This document shows, in pieces, positions 40,579-49,858 of a DNA stretch of 64,000 bases. The DNA comes from Desulfovibrio sp. JY. GTDB taxonomy: Bacteria > Desulfobacterota > Desulfovibrionia > Desulfovibrionales > Desulfovibrionaceae. The first letter of the stretch is position 1. Each line of letters opens with the position of its first letter. Below the pieces are notes generated by a model. The model did no database searches and had not been told where the DNA came from. It saw only the letters and a list, made by a program, of their open reading frames with translations. Position numbers and translations under genes: made by a program. The stretch lies in contig CP082962.1 in NCBI GenBank assembly GCA_021730285.1, positions 1,426,001 through 1,490,000 on the forward strand, read 5' to 3'.

Positions 40579-42239
40579 AGCATTATGATTTCATCATTAT
40601 CGGCGGCGGTTCGGCCGGGTGCGTCCTGGCCAACCGCTTAAGCGCCAATCCCAAGCACAAGGTCCTGGTCCTCGAGGCCGGACCCTGGGACCGCCGGCTC
40701 GATTTCCGCATCCACATGCCCGCCGCCCTGACCTATCCGCTGGCCGGCAAGACCTACAACTGGTGGTACGAATCCGACCCCGAGCCGCACATGCACGGCC
40801 GGCGCATCTACCAGCCGCGCGGCAAGGTCCTTGGCGGATCGAGCTGCATCAACGGCATGATCTACATCCGGGGCAACGCCCGGGACTTCGAGAACTGGGC
40901 GGCGCACGAGGGCCTTGCGGACTGGGACTACGCCCATGTCCTGCCCTATTTCCAGCGCGTGGAGACGCGTCTCGCCGGAGCGGACGGCTACCACGGCGTG
41001 GGCGGCCCCCTGGCCCTGACCACGCCCGAGTGCGACAACCCGCTTTTCGACGCTTTTTTCAAGGCCACGGTGGAAGCCGGCTACAACCTGACCGACGACG
41101 TCAACGGCGAGCGCCAGGAGGGCTTCGGCCGCTTCGACCGCACTACCTATCGCGGCCGCCGCCACAACGCCGCCCGGGCCTACCTCCATCCCATCAAGAA
41201 CCGCGAGAACCTGGACATCGTGACCCGGGCCACGGCCAACCGCATCCTGTTCGAGGGCGACCGGGCCGTGGGCGTGGAATATCGCCGGGGTAAAAAGCTC
41301 CGCGTGGCCAAGGGCGGGGAGGTCATCTGCTGCGGCGGGGCCATCAATTCCCCGCAACTGCTCCAGCTTTCGGGCGTGGGCAACGCCGACGAGATCGCCT
41401 CGCTCGGCATCACGCCGGTGGCCGATCTGCCGGGCGTGGGCGAAAACCTCCAGGACCATCTGGAACTCTATGTCCAGTACGCCTGCAAACAGCCGGTCAG
41501 CATGTTCCCGTCGCTCAAATGGTGGAACCAGCCCAAGATCGGCCTGGAATGGCTCTTTTTGCGCAAGGGCATCGGCGCGACCAACCACTTCGAGGCCGGC
41601 GGCTTCATTCGCGGCAACGACGAGGTCAGCCACCCCAATCTCCAGTTCCACTTCCTGCCCATCGCCATCCGCTACGACGGCTCGGCCCCGGCCGCCGGCC
41701 ACGGCTACCAGGTCCACATCGGCCCCATGAACACCGACGTGCGCGGTCGCGTGAAGATCACCTCCCACGACCCGGCCGTCTATCCGAGCATCCTCTTCAA
41801 TTACCTGTCCACGGAAAAGGAGCGCAAGGAATGGGTCGAGGCCATCCGGTGCGCCAGAAACATCCTCACCCAGCCGGCCTTCGACCCCTTCCGGGGCGAC
41901 GAACTGGCCCCGGGCGCGGATGTTGCGACCGACGAGCAGATTCTCGATTTCGTGGCCCGGGAAGGGGAGAGCGCCTACCATCCGAGTTGCACGTGCAAGA
42001 TGGGCAGCGACCCCATGGCCGTCACCGACGGGGCGCTGCGCGTCCATGGTCTGCGCGGGCTCCGCGTGGTGGACGCCTCGGTCATGCCTTCCATCACCAA
42101 CGGCAACATCTACGCTCCGGTGCTCATGCTGGCCGAAAAGGCCGCCGACGCCATCCTCGGCAACACGCCGCCCGAGCCGTCGTCGCGGCCGTTTTACCGC
42201 CACGAACCCGCAACCGCGTCCCCCTCGGACGCCATCTAA
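40575..42239 (+). CDS. betA: choline dehydrogenase (GMC oxidoreductase)
   Basis: A 554-residue FAD enzyme that oxidises choline to betaine aldehyde. The FAD-binding GGGSAGCVLANRL is at residues 10-22, GGSSCINGMIYIRGN is GMC signature 1 and GAINSPQLLQLSGVG signature 2. The catalytic His region is AYHPSCTCKMG. Length and neighbours (betB 10 bp downstream) fit BetA; other alcohol dehydrogenases of the family share these motifs. Confidence 0.92.
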   Translation: MKHYDFIIIGGGSAGCVLANRLSANPKHKVLVLEAGPWDRRLDFRIHMPAALTYPLAGKTYNWWYESDPEPHMHGRRIYQPRGKVLGGSSCINGMIYIRGNARDFENWAAHEGLADWDYAHVLPYFQRVETRLAGADGYHGVGGPLALTTPECDNPLFDAFFKATVEAGYNLTDDVNGERQEGFGRFDRTTYRGRRHNAARAYLHPIKNRENLDIVTRATANRILFEGDRAVGVEYRRGKKLRVAKGGEVICCGGAINSPQLLQLSGVGNADEIASLGITPVADLPGVGENLQDHLELYVQYACKQPVSMFPSLKWWNQPKIGLEWLFLRKGIGATNHFEAGGFIRGNDEVSHPNLQFHFLPIAIRYDGSAPAAGHGYQVHIGPMNTDVRGRVKITSHDPAVYPSILFNYLSTEKERKEWVEAIRCARNILTQPAFDPFRGDELAPGADVATDEQILDFVAREGESAYHPSCTCKMGSDPMAVTDGALRVHGLRGLRVVDASVMPSITNGNIYAPVLMLAEKAADAILGNTPPEPSSRPFYRHEPATASPSDAI

Positions 42240-42249
42240 GGAGGCGGAT

Positions 42250-43743
42250 ATGGTTCGCGACACGCTCTTTATCGACGGTGTCTGGCGACCGGCCGCCTCC
42301 GGGGCCACGCGCCCGACCGTCAACCCGGCCACGGGCGAGACGTTGGCCCGGGTGGCCGATGCCGGCCGCGAGGATACGCTGGCCGCCATCGCCGCCGCCC
42401 GCCGGGCCTTCGATGCCGGCGTCTGGTCCGACGTGCCGGCCCCCAAACGCGGGGCCATGGTGCGACGCCTCGGCGACCTGATCGAGGAACACGCCGAGGA
42501 ACTGGCCGAACTGGAGACCCTCGACACCGGCAAGACGCTGGAGGAATCGCGCTGGGACATGGCCGACATCGCCGGTATCTTCCGCTACTTCGGCGGGTTG
42601 GCCGACAAGGAGGGCGGCGAGGTCATCGCCTCACCCAACCCGGATTCCACAAGCCTGCTCGTGCGCGAGCCCGTGGGCGTGTGCGGCCAGATATCGCCCT
42701 GGAATTATCCGCTGCTCCAGGCCGCCTGGAAGATGGCCCCGGCCCTGGCCGCCGGCTGCGCCATCGTGGTCAAGCCGAGCGAGCTTACGCCCCTGACCAC
42801 CCTGCGCGTCACCGAACTGGCCGAGGAGGTCGGATTTCCGGCCGGCGTCTTCAATATCGTAACCGGCCCGGGCGATCCGGTCGGAGCGGAGCTCGCGGCC
42901 AACCCGGACGTGGATCTGATCTCCTTCACCGGCGGCATCGTCACCGGCAAATCCATCATGCGGGCGGCCGCCGGCAACGTGAAAAAGGTCGCCCTGGAAC
43001 TGGGCGGCAAGAATCCCAACATCGTCTTCGACGACGCCGACTTCGACGTGGCCGTGGACTACGCCCTGAACGCCGTCTTCTTCCACGCCGGCCAGATCTG
43101 CTCGGCCGGGGCGCGGCTCATGCTCCAGGACGGCATCCACGACGCCTTTGTCGCGGCCCTGGCCGAACGCATCCGCACTATCCGCCTGGGCAGCGGCCTT
43201 GACGAGGGCACGGAGATGGGGCCGCTAATTTCCGCCGCCCACCGGGACAAGGTGGAAGGCTACGTGGAAATCGCCCGAAAGGAAGGGGCTAGGCTCGTCT
43301 GCGGCGGAGCGCGCCCCGACGATCCGGCCCTGGCCGCCGGCTATTTCTACCTGCCCACGCTTTTTACGGGTTGCGAAAACGCCATGCGCGTGGTCCAGGA
43401 AGAAGTATTCGGTCCGGTCATCACCGTGGAACGCTTCAAGACCGAGGACGAGGCGATAAGCCGCGCCAACAGCACCATCTATGGTCTGTCGGCCGGGTTC
43501 TGGACCCGCGACCCGGACCGCATCGCCCGGGTTTCGCGCAAACTCCGGTTCGGCACGGTCTGGGTCAACGACTTCAACGTGTATTTCACCCAGGCCCCCT
43601 GGGGCGGCTACAAGCAGTCCGGACTTGGCCGCGAACTCGGCCGCATCGGCCTGGAAGAATACCAGGAGGTCAAGCACGTCTACCAGAACCACGCGCCGAA
43701 GGCGGTTGCGTGGTTTGGTGCAACCGGGGGGAAACCTTTCTGA
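42250..43743 (+). CDS. betB: betaine-aldehyde dehydrogenase
   Basis: A 497-residue NAD(P)-dependent dehydrogenase that makes glycine betaine. The start at 42250 has AAGGAGG. The catalytic Glu is in VALELGGKNPN and the Cys in HAGQICSAGAR. SPWNYPLLQAAWKMAPAL and the Rossmann loop FTGGIVTGKSI bind NAD. The last codons (GGKPF and stop) are read from the left arm of a type I repeat hairpin, so the repeat has contributed or replaced the C-terminal end. Confidence 0.93.
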   Translation: MVRDTLFIDGVWRPAASGATRPTVNPATGETLARVADAGREDTLAAIAAARRAFDAGVWSDVPAPKRGAMVRRLGDLIEEHAEELAELETLDTGKTLEESRWDMADIAGIFRYFGGLADKEGGEVIASPNPDSTSLLVREPVGVCGQISPWNYPLLQAAWKMAPALAAGCAIVVKPSELTPLTTLRVTELAEEVGFPAGVFNIVTGPGDPVGAELAANPDVDLISFTGGIVTGKSIMRAAAGNVKKVALELGGKNPNIVFDDADFDVAVDYALNAVFFHAGQICSAGARLMLQDGIHDAFVAALAERIRTIRLGSGLDEGTEMGPLISAAHRDKVEGYVEIARKEGARLVCGGARPDDPALAAGYFYLPTLFTGCENAMRVVQEEVFGPVITVERFKTEDEAISRANSTIYGLSAGFWTRDPDRIARVSRKLRFGTVWVNDFNVYFTQAPWGGYKQSGLGRELGRIGLEEYQEVKHVYQNHAPKAVAWFGATGGKPF

Positions 43744-43870
43744 AGAAAGGTTTCCCCCCGGACCCCCTTTCCCAAGACTTTTAGCGATAACAGATTGTCA
43801 CCGTTAAAAGTTTTGGGGAGGGGAGAGCGCGAGAGGGGAACCCTTTTTTCAAAAAGGGTTCCCCTCTCGC
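43724..43870. repeat. type I paired hairpin repeat, copy D, overlapping the betB stop
   Basis: Unit 1: CCGGGGGGAAACCTTTCT / AGAAAGGTTTCCCCCCGG (43724-43761, 2-nt loop). The betB TGA (43741-43743) occupies the loop. Spacer with ATAACAGATTGTCACCGTTA. Unit 2: tail AAAAGTTTTGGGGAGGGGAG, then GCGAGAGGGGAACCCTTTTT / AAAAAGGGTTCCCCTCTCGC (43829-43870, 20-bp perfect stem). Confidence 0.92.
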
Positions 43871-43909
43871 CCACCCCAAGCTCCCACCACCTCAACTCAA
43901 GGAGGTCGA

Positions 43910-44869
43910 ATGCTTCGATTGGTAACCAGGAAAGCGGTTTTGGGCCTGTGTTTGGCGTTGTCTGTGGCGCTGATGGCCGGGCCGGCGTTGGCCAAGTCCG
44001 GCGAGATCACCTTCGCCAGCGTGAGCTGGACGGGCGTGACCATCAAAACCGAGCTTGCGGTCAAGATTCTGGATGTGCTCGGCTACAAGGCCCGCAACCT
44101 CATGGTGTCCGTGCCGCTGGCCTACAAGGCCATGTCCACGGGCGAGGCGGACGTGTTTCTCGGCAACTGGATGCCGTCCATGGCCACCATCGCGGAGAAA
44201 TATTTCAAGGACGGCTCGGTCATCAAATACTGCGAGAACATGGCCGGGGCCAAATACACCCTGGCCGTGCCCACCTACGAGTACGAAGCCGGTCTCAAGG
44301 ATTTTTCCGACATCCATAAATACGCCGACAAGCTGGACCACAAGATCTACGGCATCGAGGAAGGCAACGACGGCAATGAGATCATCCAGGGCATGATCGA
44401 CAAGAACATGTTCGACCTGGGGGATTTCAAGCTCGTGTCGTCGAGCGAGGCGGGCATGCTCGGCCAGGTGCAGGCCTTTGCCAGGAAAAAACAGTGGATC
44501 GTCTTTCTCGGCTGGTCGCCCCACAGCATGAACGAGACCATCGACATGAAGTACCTGACCGGCTCCACCGACGCGACCTTCGGCCCCGACAACGGCACCG
44601 CAAACGTCTACACCAACATCCGCAAGGGCTTCGACAAGCAGTACCCCAACGTGGCCAGGCTTCTTAAAAACCTGACTTTCCCCATCCCCATGATGAACAC
44701 CATCATGACCACGCTGCACAACAGCAAAGAAGAACAGCCCCGGCGCGCGGCGCTCAAGTGGCTCAAGGCCAACCCGGATATCCTGAAAAAATGGCTCGAC
44801 GGCGTCACCACCAAGAAGGGCAAACCGGCCCTGCCCGTGGTCACGGCCTTCCTGGCCAAGGTGCATTAA
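43910..44869 (+). CDS. choline/glycine betaine ABC transporter substrate-binding protein
   Basis: A 319-residue periplasmic protein with a signal peptide (cleavage near MAGPALA). The body resembles ChoX/ProX-type binding proteins: the Trp-containing stretches TFASVSWTGV, LGNWMPSM and FLGWSPHSMN probably build the aromatic box that holds quaternary amines. It follows betA-betB, consistent with supply of choline. No permease or ATPase gene follows. Choline versus betaine cannot be decided. Confidence 0.88.
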   Translation: MLRLVTRKAVLGLCLALSVALMAGPALAKSGEITFASVSWTGVTIKTELAVKILDVLGYKARNLMVSVPLAYKAMSTGEADVFLGNWMPSMATIAEKYFKDGSVIKYCENMAGAKYTLAVPTYEYEAGLKDFSDIHKYADKLDHKIYGIEEGNDGNEIIQGMIDKNMFDLGDFKLVSSSEAGMLGQVQAFARKKQWIVFLGWSPHSMNETIDMKYLTGSTDATFGPDNGTANVYTNIRKGFDKQYPNVARLLKNLTFPIPMMNTIMTTLHNSKEEQPRRAALKWLKANPDILKKWLDGVTTKKGKPALPVVTAFLAKVH

Positions 44870-44882
44870 GGCGGAGAGGAAG

Positions 44883-45049
44883 CCGGGGGGAGAACCTTTC
44901 TTGCAGAAAGGTTCTCCCCCCGGACCCCCTTTCCAAAGACTTTTACCGGTTACATATGGTTAAAGATAACATGCTGTAACCGTTAGAAGTTTTTGGGAGG
45001 GGAGAGCGCGAGAGGGGGACCCTTTTTTCAAAAAGGGTCCCCCTCTCGC
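44883..45049. repeat. type I paired hairpin repeat, copy E
   Basis: Unit 1: CCGGGGGGAGAACCTTTCT / AGAAAGGTTCTCCCCCCGG (44883-44923, 3-nt loop). The spacer has GGTTACA/TGTAACC and ATAACATGCTGTAACCGTTA. Unit 2: GCGAGAGGGGGACCCTTTTT / AAAAAGGGTCCCCCTCTCGC (45008-45049, 20-bp stem). It lies between convergent genes. Confidence 0.92.
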
Positions 45050-45056
45050 ACGCTTC

Positions 45057-46226
45057 TCATTTTCCTCTTCCTCTTCCTATCCACCGGGCGGCGGGGACTT
45101 CCACGAAGCGGGCCAGGAGGATGCCGGCGGCGATGGTGGCGGCCATGCCGGCCAGGGCGGCGGCGGGCCACAGCGGGCCGGTCGCCGCGAAGAGGTATTT
45201 CCAGGGCTCGAGGGCAAAGGGCTGCACGAGGTAGATGGACAGGCTCGCCCCGGCGATGTGGCTGATGAGGCGGTTTGAGGCAAAGGCCGGGGGCCGGGCG
45301 GACAGGGACAGGCACAGGGCGGCCAGGGACGGGGCGTAGAGGGCGTTGTTTTTGAGGATGGCGAAGAAAAACCAGTCCTCCGGCACGGGAACGTACAACA
45401 GGATGGCGAGGAGCGTTGCGGCGGCCGGGGTAAGCCAGGCCGGCGGTCGCGCGCCCAGGACGAACAGTCGCGCCGTGGCCATGCCGATGATGAATTCGAA
45501 GATGCGCAGATACGGGCTGGTGTAGGTCAGCCACTCGAACAGCAGCCCGGCCAGCCGCGTCTGGTCGCCGGCCAGGGCGGGATGGGCGCGAAGCGCCCAG
45601 GCGAAAAGCGCGGGCCAGTGTGCACCGATGCTGGCGTCGAGGCCGACGATCGCGCCCAGGGCCACAAGCCCCGCGCAGCAGGCCGCCCGCCGGCTGGCCA
45701 GGGCCGACACGCCCCGGCTCAGGATCGGAAAGAGCAGGTAGAAAAAGACTTCCGTGCTGACGGCCCAGGCCAGCGGATAGACGCTCGGGGCCTCGGCCAC
45801 GAAAAACCAGCTTTGGGTCAGCGTCAGCGCGGCCAGCACGCTCTGGCAGAATCCGGGGACTTCCCAGGGCCGGCCGAAGCGGATGAAAATGTCGGTCAGG
45901 GAGACCGCGAGCAGCAGTAGGTAGACCGGGTGGATGCGGGCCAGCCGGGCCGTGGCGAAGCGGCCCAGGCCCCGCAGGCCGGTGATGGGGCGCGCACCGT
46001 AGTTGTATTGGAGCACGAAGCCCGACAGCACGAAGAAGCCGGATAACCCGCACTGGGTGAGCCGGGCCAGGGGCGCGTGGAGGGCGGGCAATCCCGGCAG
46101 GGGCGTCAGCCAGGAGGCGGCGTGGCCGACAAGGACGGCCAGCACGGCCAGGGCCCGAAAGCCGCCAAGCCCGGACAGAAACGGCGGCTTGCCGTGGGCG
46201 TGCTGCATGGTCAGCGGCCCTAGCAT
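45057..46226 (-). CDS. acyltransferase 3 family membrane protein
   Basis: About 389 residues and about ten membrane helices, starting PFLSGLGGFRALAVLAVLVGH as in acyltransferase-3 proteins. The conserved His of this region is present, and AWAVSTEVFFYLLFP is a second family mark. These proteins O-acylate sugars or peptidoglycan. ATGs at 46226 and 46208 are both possible starts with weak ribosome sites. It is convergent with the betaine-binding gene. Confidence 0.85.
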   Translation of the reverse strand: MLGPLTMQHAHGKPPFLSGLGGFRALAVLAVLVGHAASWLTPLPGLPALHAPLARLTQCGLSGFFVLSGFVLQYNYGARPITGLRGLGRFATARLARIHPVYLLLLAVSLTDIFIRFGRPWEVPGFCQSVLAALTLTQSWFFVAEAPSVYPLAWAVSTEVFFYLLFPILSRGVSALASRRAACCAGLVALGAIVGLDASIGAHWPALFAWALRAHPALAGDQTRLAGLLFEWLTYTSPYLRIFEFIIGMATARLFVLGARPPAWLTPAAATLLAILLYVPVPEDWFFFAILKNNALYAPSLAALCLSLSARPPAFASNRLISHIAGASLSIYLVQPFALEPWKYLFAATGPLWPAAALAGMAATIAAGILLARFVEVPAARWIGRGRGK

Positions 46227-46348
46227 AATCGCCGGCCCCTGCAAAGGCGGCGGTGGTGACAAATCGTTCGTTAGCCCGTATCAGGGGGAAGCAGCTCCGC
46301 GCCCGGTCGGGCGCCTTTCCCATAACGCCTATCGCCCCTATGGTATCC

Positions 46349-48766
46349 ATGACGAAAATCCTTCGCGCCTCTATGCTTCGTGCCGCTTGTCCCCCGGATA
46401 GCCTGCCCTACGCCGACAGCCGGGACATCCCCGATTCCCCCGACGCCTTGTCCAGAACCCAGCCCCGGGCCCATGCCGCCCTGGATTTGGCTCTGTCCAT
46501 CGGCGGCCGGGAATATAACGTGTATCTGGCCGGCGAGCCCTCCATGGGCCGCACCCATTTCGCCCGCACCTTTCTCGACCCGGCGGCGGCCAAGGGGGCC
46601 ACGCCCCCGGACTGGCTCTACGTCCACAATTTCGACGACCCGGATCGCCCGCGCGCCATCTCGTTGCCGCCCGGCCAGGGCAAGGGCTTCAAAACCGCCC
46701 TGGCCAAGGCCGTGACCGACATGCGCGAGGAGATCCCGGCCCGGTTCGAGCGCGAGGCCTACCAGACCCAGAAGCAGAATCTTATGCGCGGCTACAACGC
46801 CGACCGCGAAACCGTCCTCGACGAGATGGAGGAGCGGGCCAAGGGCGAGGGCTACAGTCTTTTTATCGACGACCAGGGCGGCTTCACCCTGTATCCGCTG
46901 CTCGAGGGCAAGGTGGTTTCGGACGAGGAGTTCGAGCGCCTCGACCCGGAGCTCAAAAAGACGCTCAAGGCCAAAAGCGACCGGCTGCTCGAGGAAATGG
47001 GCTCGGTGCTGCGGCGCCTGTCCAAGGAGGAGCGCGGCTACCGGGATCGGGAAAAGGACCTGGAGCGCACCACGGCCGGCGAGGTGGCGGACACCCATCT
47101 GGCCCCCCTGGCCGAGCTGCGCGCCGCCCATCCGGCCATCGACACGTTTCTCAAGGCCATGCGGGCCGACATCCTGGACAACATCGACGCCTTCATGCCC
47201 GGAGCCCAGCCCGCCCCGGCTCCGGCCTCCCATGGCGAGCCGCCCCTGCCCGACGACATCTTCTATCGCTACGAAGCCAACCTGTTCGTGGACAACGGCC
47301 AGCTCTCCGGCGCGCCGGTGGTCATCGAGGACCACCCCACCTATTTCAACCTCATGGGCTGCATTGAGCGCGAATCCGAAATGGGCGCGCTCTATACCGA
47401 TTTCACGCTGATCAAGGCCGGCTCCCTGCACAAGGCCAATGGCGGCTTCCTCATCATCCGGGTGGACGACATCTCGGCCAACGTCGGGGCCTGGGAAGGG
47501 CTTTTGCGGGCGCTTCGCTCGGGACAGGCCAGGGTCGAGGACCCGGCCGAGGGCGGTGAGCACGTGCGCACCCGCACCATCGAACCCGAGCCCATCCCCT
47601 TGGACCTGAAAGTGGTGCTGGTGGGCCCGGACGAGGCCTACGAACTGCTGCTCTATAACGACGAGCGTTTCGGCAAGCTTTTCAAGCTCAAGGCCCATCT
47701 CCAGGAGACCATGCCGCGCACGCCGGAAAACATCCTTGTCTACCTGACCCTGGCCGCCCGGGTGATCCGGGACGCGAAACTGCCGCCATTCGACCGTTCG
47801 GCCCTGGCCAGGCTGGTGGAATACGGCTCGCTTCTGGCCGAGGACCAGAAAAGGCTGTCGCTCAAGCTTCCGCTGGCCCGGGAGCTCATGATCGAAGCCG
47901 CCGCCCTGGCCCGGGGCGAGAAGGCGGACATGGTCGCCGCCTCCCATCTGGAGCGTGCCCGGCGGGCCCGCGATTTCCGGGTCAACCTCTACGAAGAGGA
48001 TTACCTGGAGGAATACGACCGGGAGATGATCAAGGTTTCGACCACCGGCGAGGCCGTGGGCCGGGCCAACGGGCTTTCGGTGCGCATGTACGGCGACTAC
48101 GCCTTTGGGCTGCCCCACCAGATCGCCTGCACGGTCGGCGTCGGCCACGGCGGCATCCTCGACCTCGAACGCGAGGCCGAGCTTGGCGGGCCGATCCACA
48201 CCAAGGGCATGATGATTTTAAAAAGCTACCTGCTCGGCCGGTTTGCCCAGGACAAGGCGCTGGTCATGACCGGGTCGCTGTGCTTCGAGCAGAGCTATGC
48301 CGAGGTGGAGGGCGATTCGGCCTCCGGGGCCGAACTGGCCTCGCTGCTCTCGGCATTGGCCGAGCGGCCGATCAAGTTGTGCTACGCCATGACCGGGGCC
48401 GTGTCCCAGTCCGGGGACATCCTGGCCGTGGGGGGGCTTAACGAAAAGATTCGCGGCTTTTTCACGGTCTGCCGCCGCCGGGGCCTGACCGGCGCGCAGG
48501 GGGTGCTTTTGCCGGCGGACAATGTGGTCAACCTCATGCTCGACGACGACATCCTGGACGCCGTGGACCAGGGGCTTTTTCGCATTTTCCCGGTGACCAC
48601 CATCGAGGAGGCCATGGAGATCCTGACCGGCTTGCCGGCCGGGACGCGCGGCGCGGACGGCAAGTTCCCGCCCCAGACCCTTTACGCCCTGGTGGACGAG
48701 CGGCTGGCAAGGCTGGCCCGGTGCGCCCCCCCGGGTTTTCCCGGACAGGCGCCCGACCGGGGATGA
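46349..48766 (+). CDS. Lon-like AAA+ protease (LonB/LonC-related, AAA_32 family)
   Basis: About 805 residues. The likely start is ATG 46349; others nearby have no clear ribosome site. The N-terminal part has an ATPase-type loop GEPSMGRTH, where the usual Lys is Arg. The middle has a long charged helical insert (about 120-280). The C-terminal Lon-type S16 protease domain has EGDSASGAEL with the catalytic Ser and GGLNEKIRGFF with the catalytic Lys. Lon-related proteins of this kind are common in proteobacteria; whether they hydrolyse ATP is not settled. Confidence 0.9.
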   Translation: MTKILRASMLRAACPPDSLPYADSRDIPDSPDALSRTQPRAHAALDLALSIGGREYNVYLAGEPSMGRTHFARTFLDPAAAKGATPPDWLYVHNFDDPDRPRAISLPPGQGKGFKTALAKAVTDMREEIPARFEREAYQTQKQNLMRGYNADRETVLDEMEERAKGEGYSLFIDDQGGFTLYPLLEGKVVSDEEFERLDPELKKTLKAKSDRLLEEMGSVLRRLSKEERGYRDREKDLERTTAGEVADTHLAPLAELRAAHPAIDTFLKAMRADILDNIDAFMPGAQPAPAPASHGEPPLPDDIFYRYEANLFVDNGQLSGAPVVIEDHPTYFNLMGCIERESEMGALYTDFTLIKAGSLHKANGGFLIIRVDDISANVGAWEGLLRALRSGQARVEDPAEGGEHVRTRTIEPEPIPLDLKVVLVGPDEAYELLLYNDERFGKLFKLKAHLQETMPRTPENILVYLTLAARVIRDAKLPPFDRSALARLVEYGSLLAEDQKRLSLKLPLARELMIEAAALARGEKADMVAASHLERARRARDFRVNLYEEDYLEEYDREMIKVSTTGEAVGRANGLSVRMYGDYAFGLPHQIACTVGVGHGGILDLEREAELGGPIHTKGMMILKSYLLGRFAQDKALVMTGSLCFEQSYAEVEGDSASGAELASLLSALAERPIKLCYAMTGAVSQSGDILAVGGLNEKIRGFFTVCRRRGLTGAQGVLLPADNVVNLMLDDDILDAVDQGLFRIFPVTTIEEAMEILTGLPAGTRGADGKFPPQTLYALVDERLARLARCAPPGFPGQAPDRG

Positions 48767-48848
48767 ACGCGTTTTTCTGGCGAAAGGGTGCGCCGGTTAG
48801 GAAAGAGGACGACAACACAACTTCTCTTTTTCAATCATAAGGCGAGTT

Positions 48849-49643
48849 ATGATTGAAATGGTTCGAGGCGGCATGCAAAGCAACTGGTTCGACGAAAAGC
48901 GCGCCGAGTTTATCCGCGACCTCTTGCGCGACTACTGCCTGTCGGTGCAGGTGCTGGAGGGGCTTTTCCAGGAATTCGACCGGTGCGGGGCCATGGCCTT
49001 CGAGGAATTGCGCGATCTCTTGGGCGAAGAGATGAACAAGGGGCTTCTGTGGCGCCTCAAGGACACGGCCCACCATCTCTTCCGCAACGGCGGCGCCTCG
49101 AGCCTGGTCGGGCAGTTTCTCGACTGGTGCATCGGCTACATCTTCCACGAGTCCATGAAGCTCAAGGAAGACGCCTACCAGCAGCAGAATTACGCCCCCT
49201 GGTTCCGGTCCATGCAGGAGCGCGAGCTGCCCGAGCCCGACCTCATCATCAGCCGGGAGCTGTTCCAGCTCCTCATGCAGACCGCCGAGAGCATGCAGCG
49301 CGAAATCCGGCGCATCCGTTTTCTTTTCGGCGAGTGCCGCAAGCTTTTTCCGCTCTACCTGGCCGACCAGAAGGAAAACCACTGGCTGGCCCGGCTCATG
49401 TTCAAGCGCAACGAACTGGTACGCGAGGTGTTCGGCGGCGGCTATCGGGAGCTTCTGCGCGGCGTCTACGGCGACACGCCGGAATTCATGTACGTGATGG
49501 CTTCGCGCAGCCTGCGCGAGGGCGGCTGGATGCAGCAGGCGGCCGAGGCGGCCGAAGAGGCCTGCCGCATGTGCCCGGACAGCGAGCCGGCCCGCCGCGA
49601 AAAGGAAATCGTCGACACCTGGCGCGCCCACCTGCGGGCGTGA
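48849..49643 (+). CDS. conserved-looking hypothetical helical protein
   Basis: A 264-residue protein rich in Glu, Arg, Leu and aromatics, predicted largely helical, with no signal peptide, membrane segment or known motif that I can see. A weak AAGGCGAG site precedes the ATG. It follows the Lon-like gene by 82 bp and may be co-transcribed. Function unknown. Confidence 0.75.
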   Translation: MIEMVRGGMQSNWFDEKRAEFIRDLLRDYCLSVQVLEGLFQEFDRCGAMAFEELRDLLGEEMNKGLLWRLKDTAHHLFRNGGASSLVGQFLDWCIGYIFHESMKLKEDAYQQQNYAPWFRSMQERELPEPDLIISRELFQLLMQTAESMQREIRRIRFLFGECRKLFPLYLADQKENHWLARLMFKRNELVREVFGGGYRELLRGVYGDTPEFMYVMASRSLREGGWMQQAAEAAEEACRMCPDSEPARREKEIVDTWRAHLRA

Positions 49644-49656
49644 GTATTTTAAGAGA

Positions 49657-49817
49657 CCGGGGGGAAACTTTTCTGTAGAAAAGTTTCCCCCCGGACCCCC
49701 TTTCCAAAGACTTTTTCCAGAAGAGGGGAGGTTGCCGAGGTGACGCCCTTGAAAAGTTTTTGGGAGGGGAGAGCGCGAGAGGGGAAGCCCTTTTTTCAAA
49801 AAGGGTTCCCCTCTCGC
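49657..49817. repeat. type I paired hairpin repeat, copy F
   Basis: Unit 1: CCGGGGGGAAACTTTTCT / AGAAAAGTTTCCCCCCGG (49657-49694, 2-nt loop). The spacer is GC-richer than in other copies. Unit 2: GCGAGAGGGG...CCCCTCTCGC (49775-49817) with one bulged base. Confidence 0.9.
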
Positions 49818-49858
49818 ACTGCCGCATCTTCCCCATCCCCCCATCCCGAGGCGAGGCC

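Noticed and set aside
40638-42569. 643-codon minus-strand frame opposite betA
   Set aside because: Antisense shadow of betA-betB.
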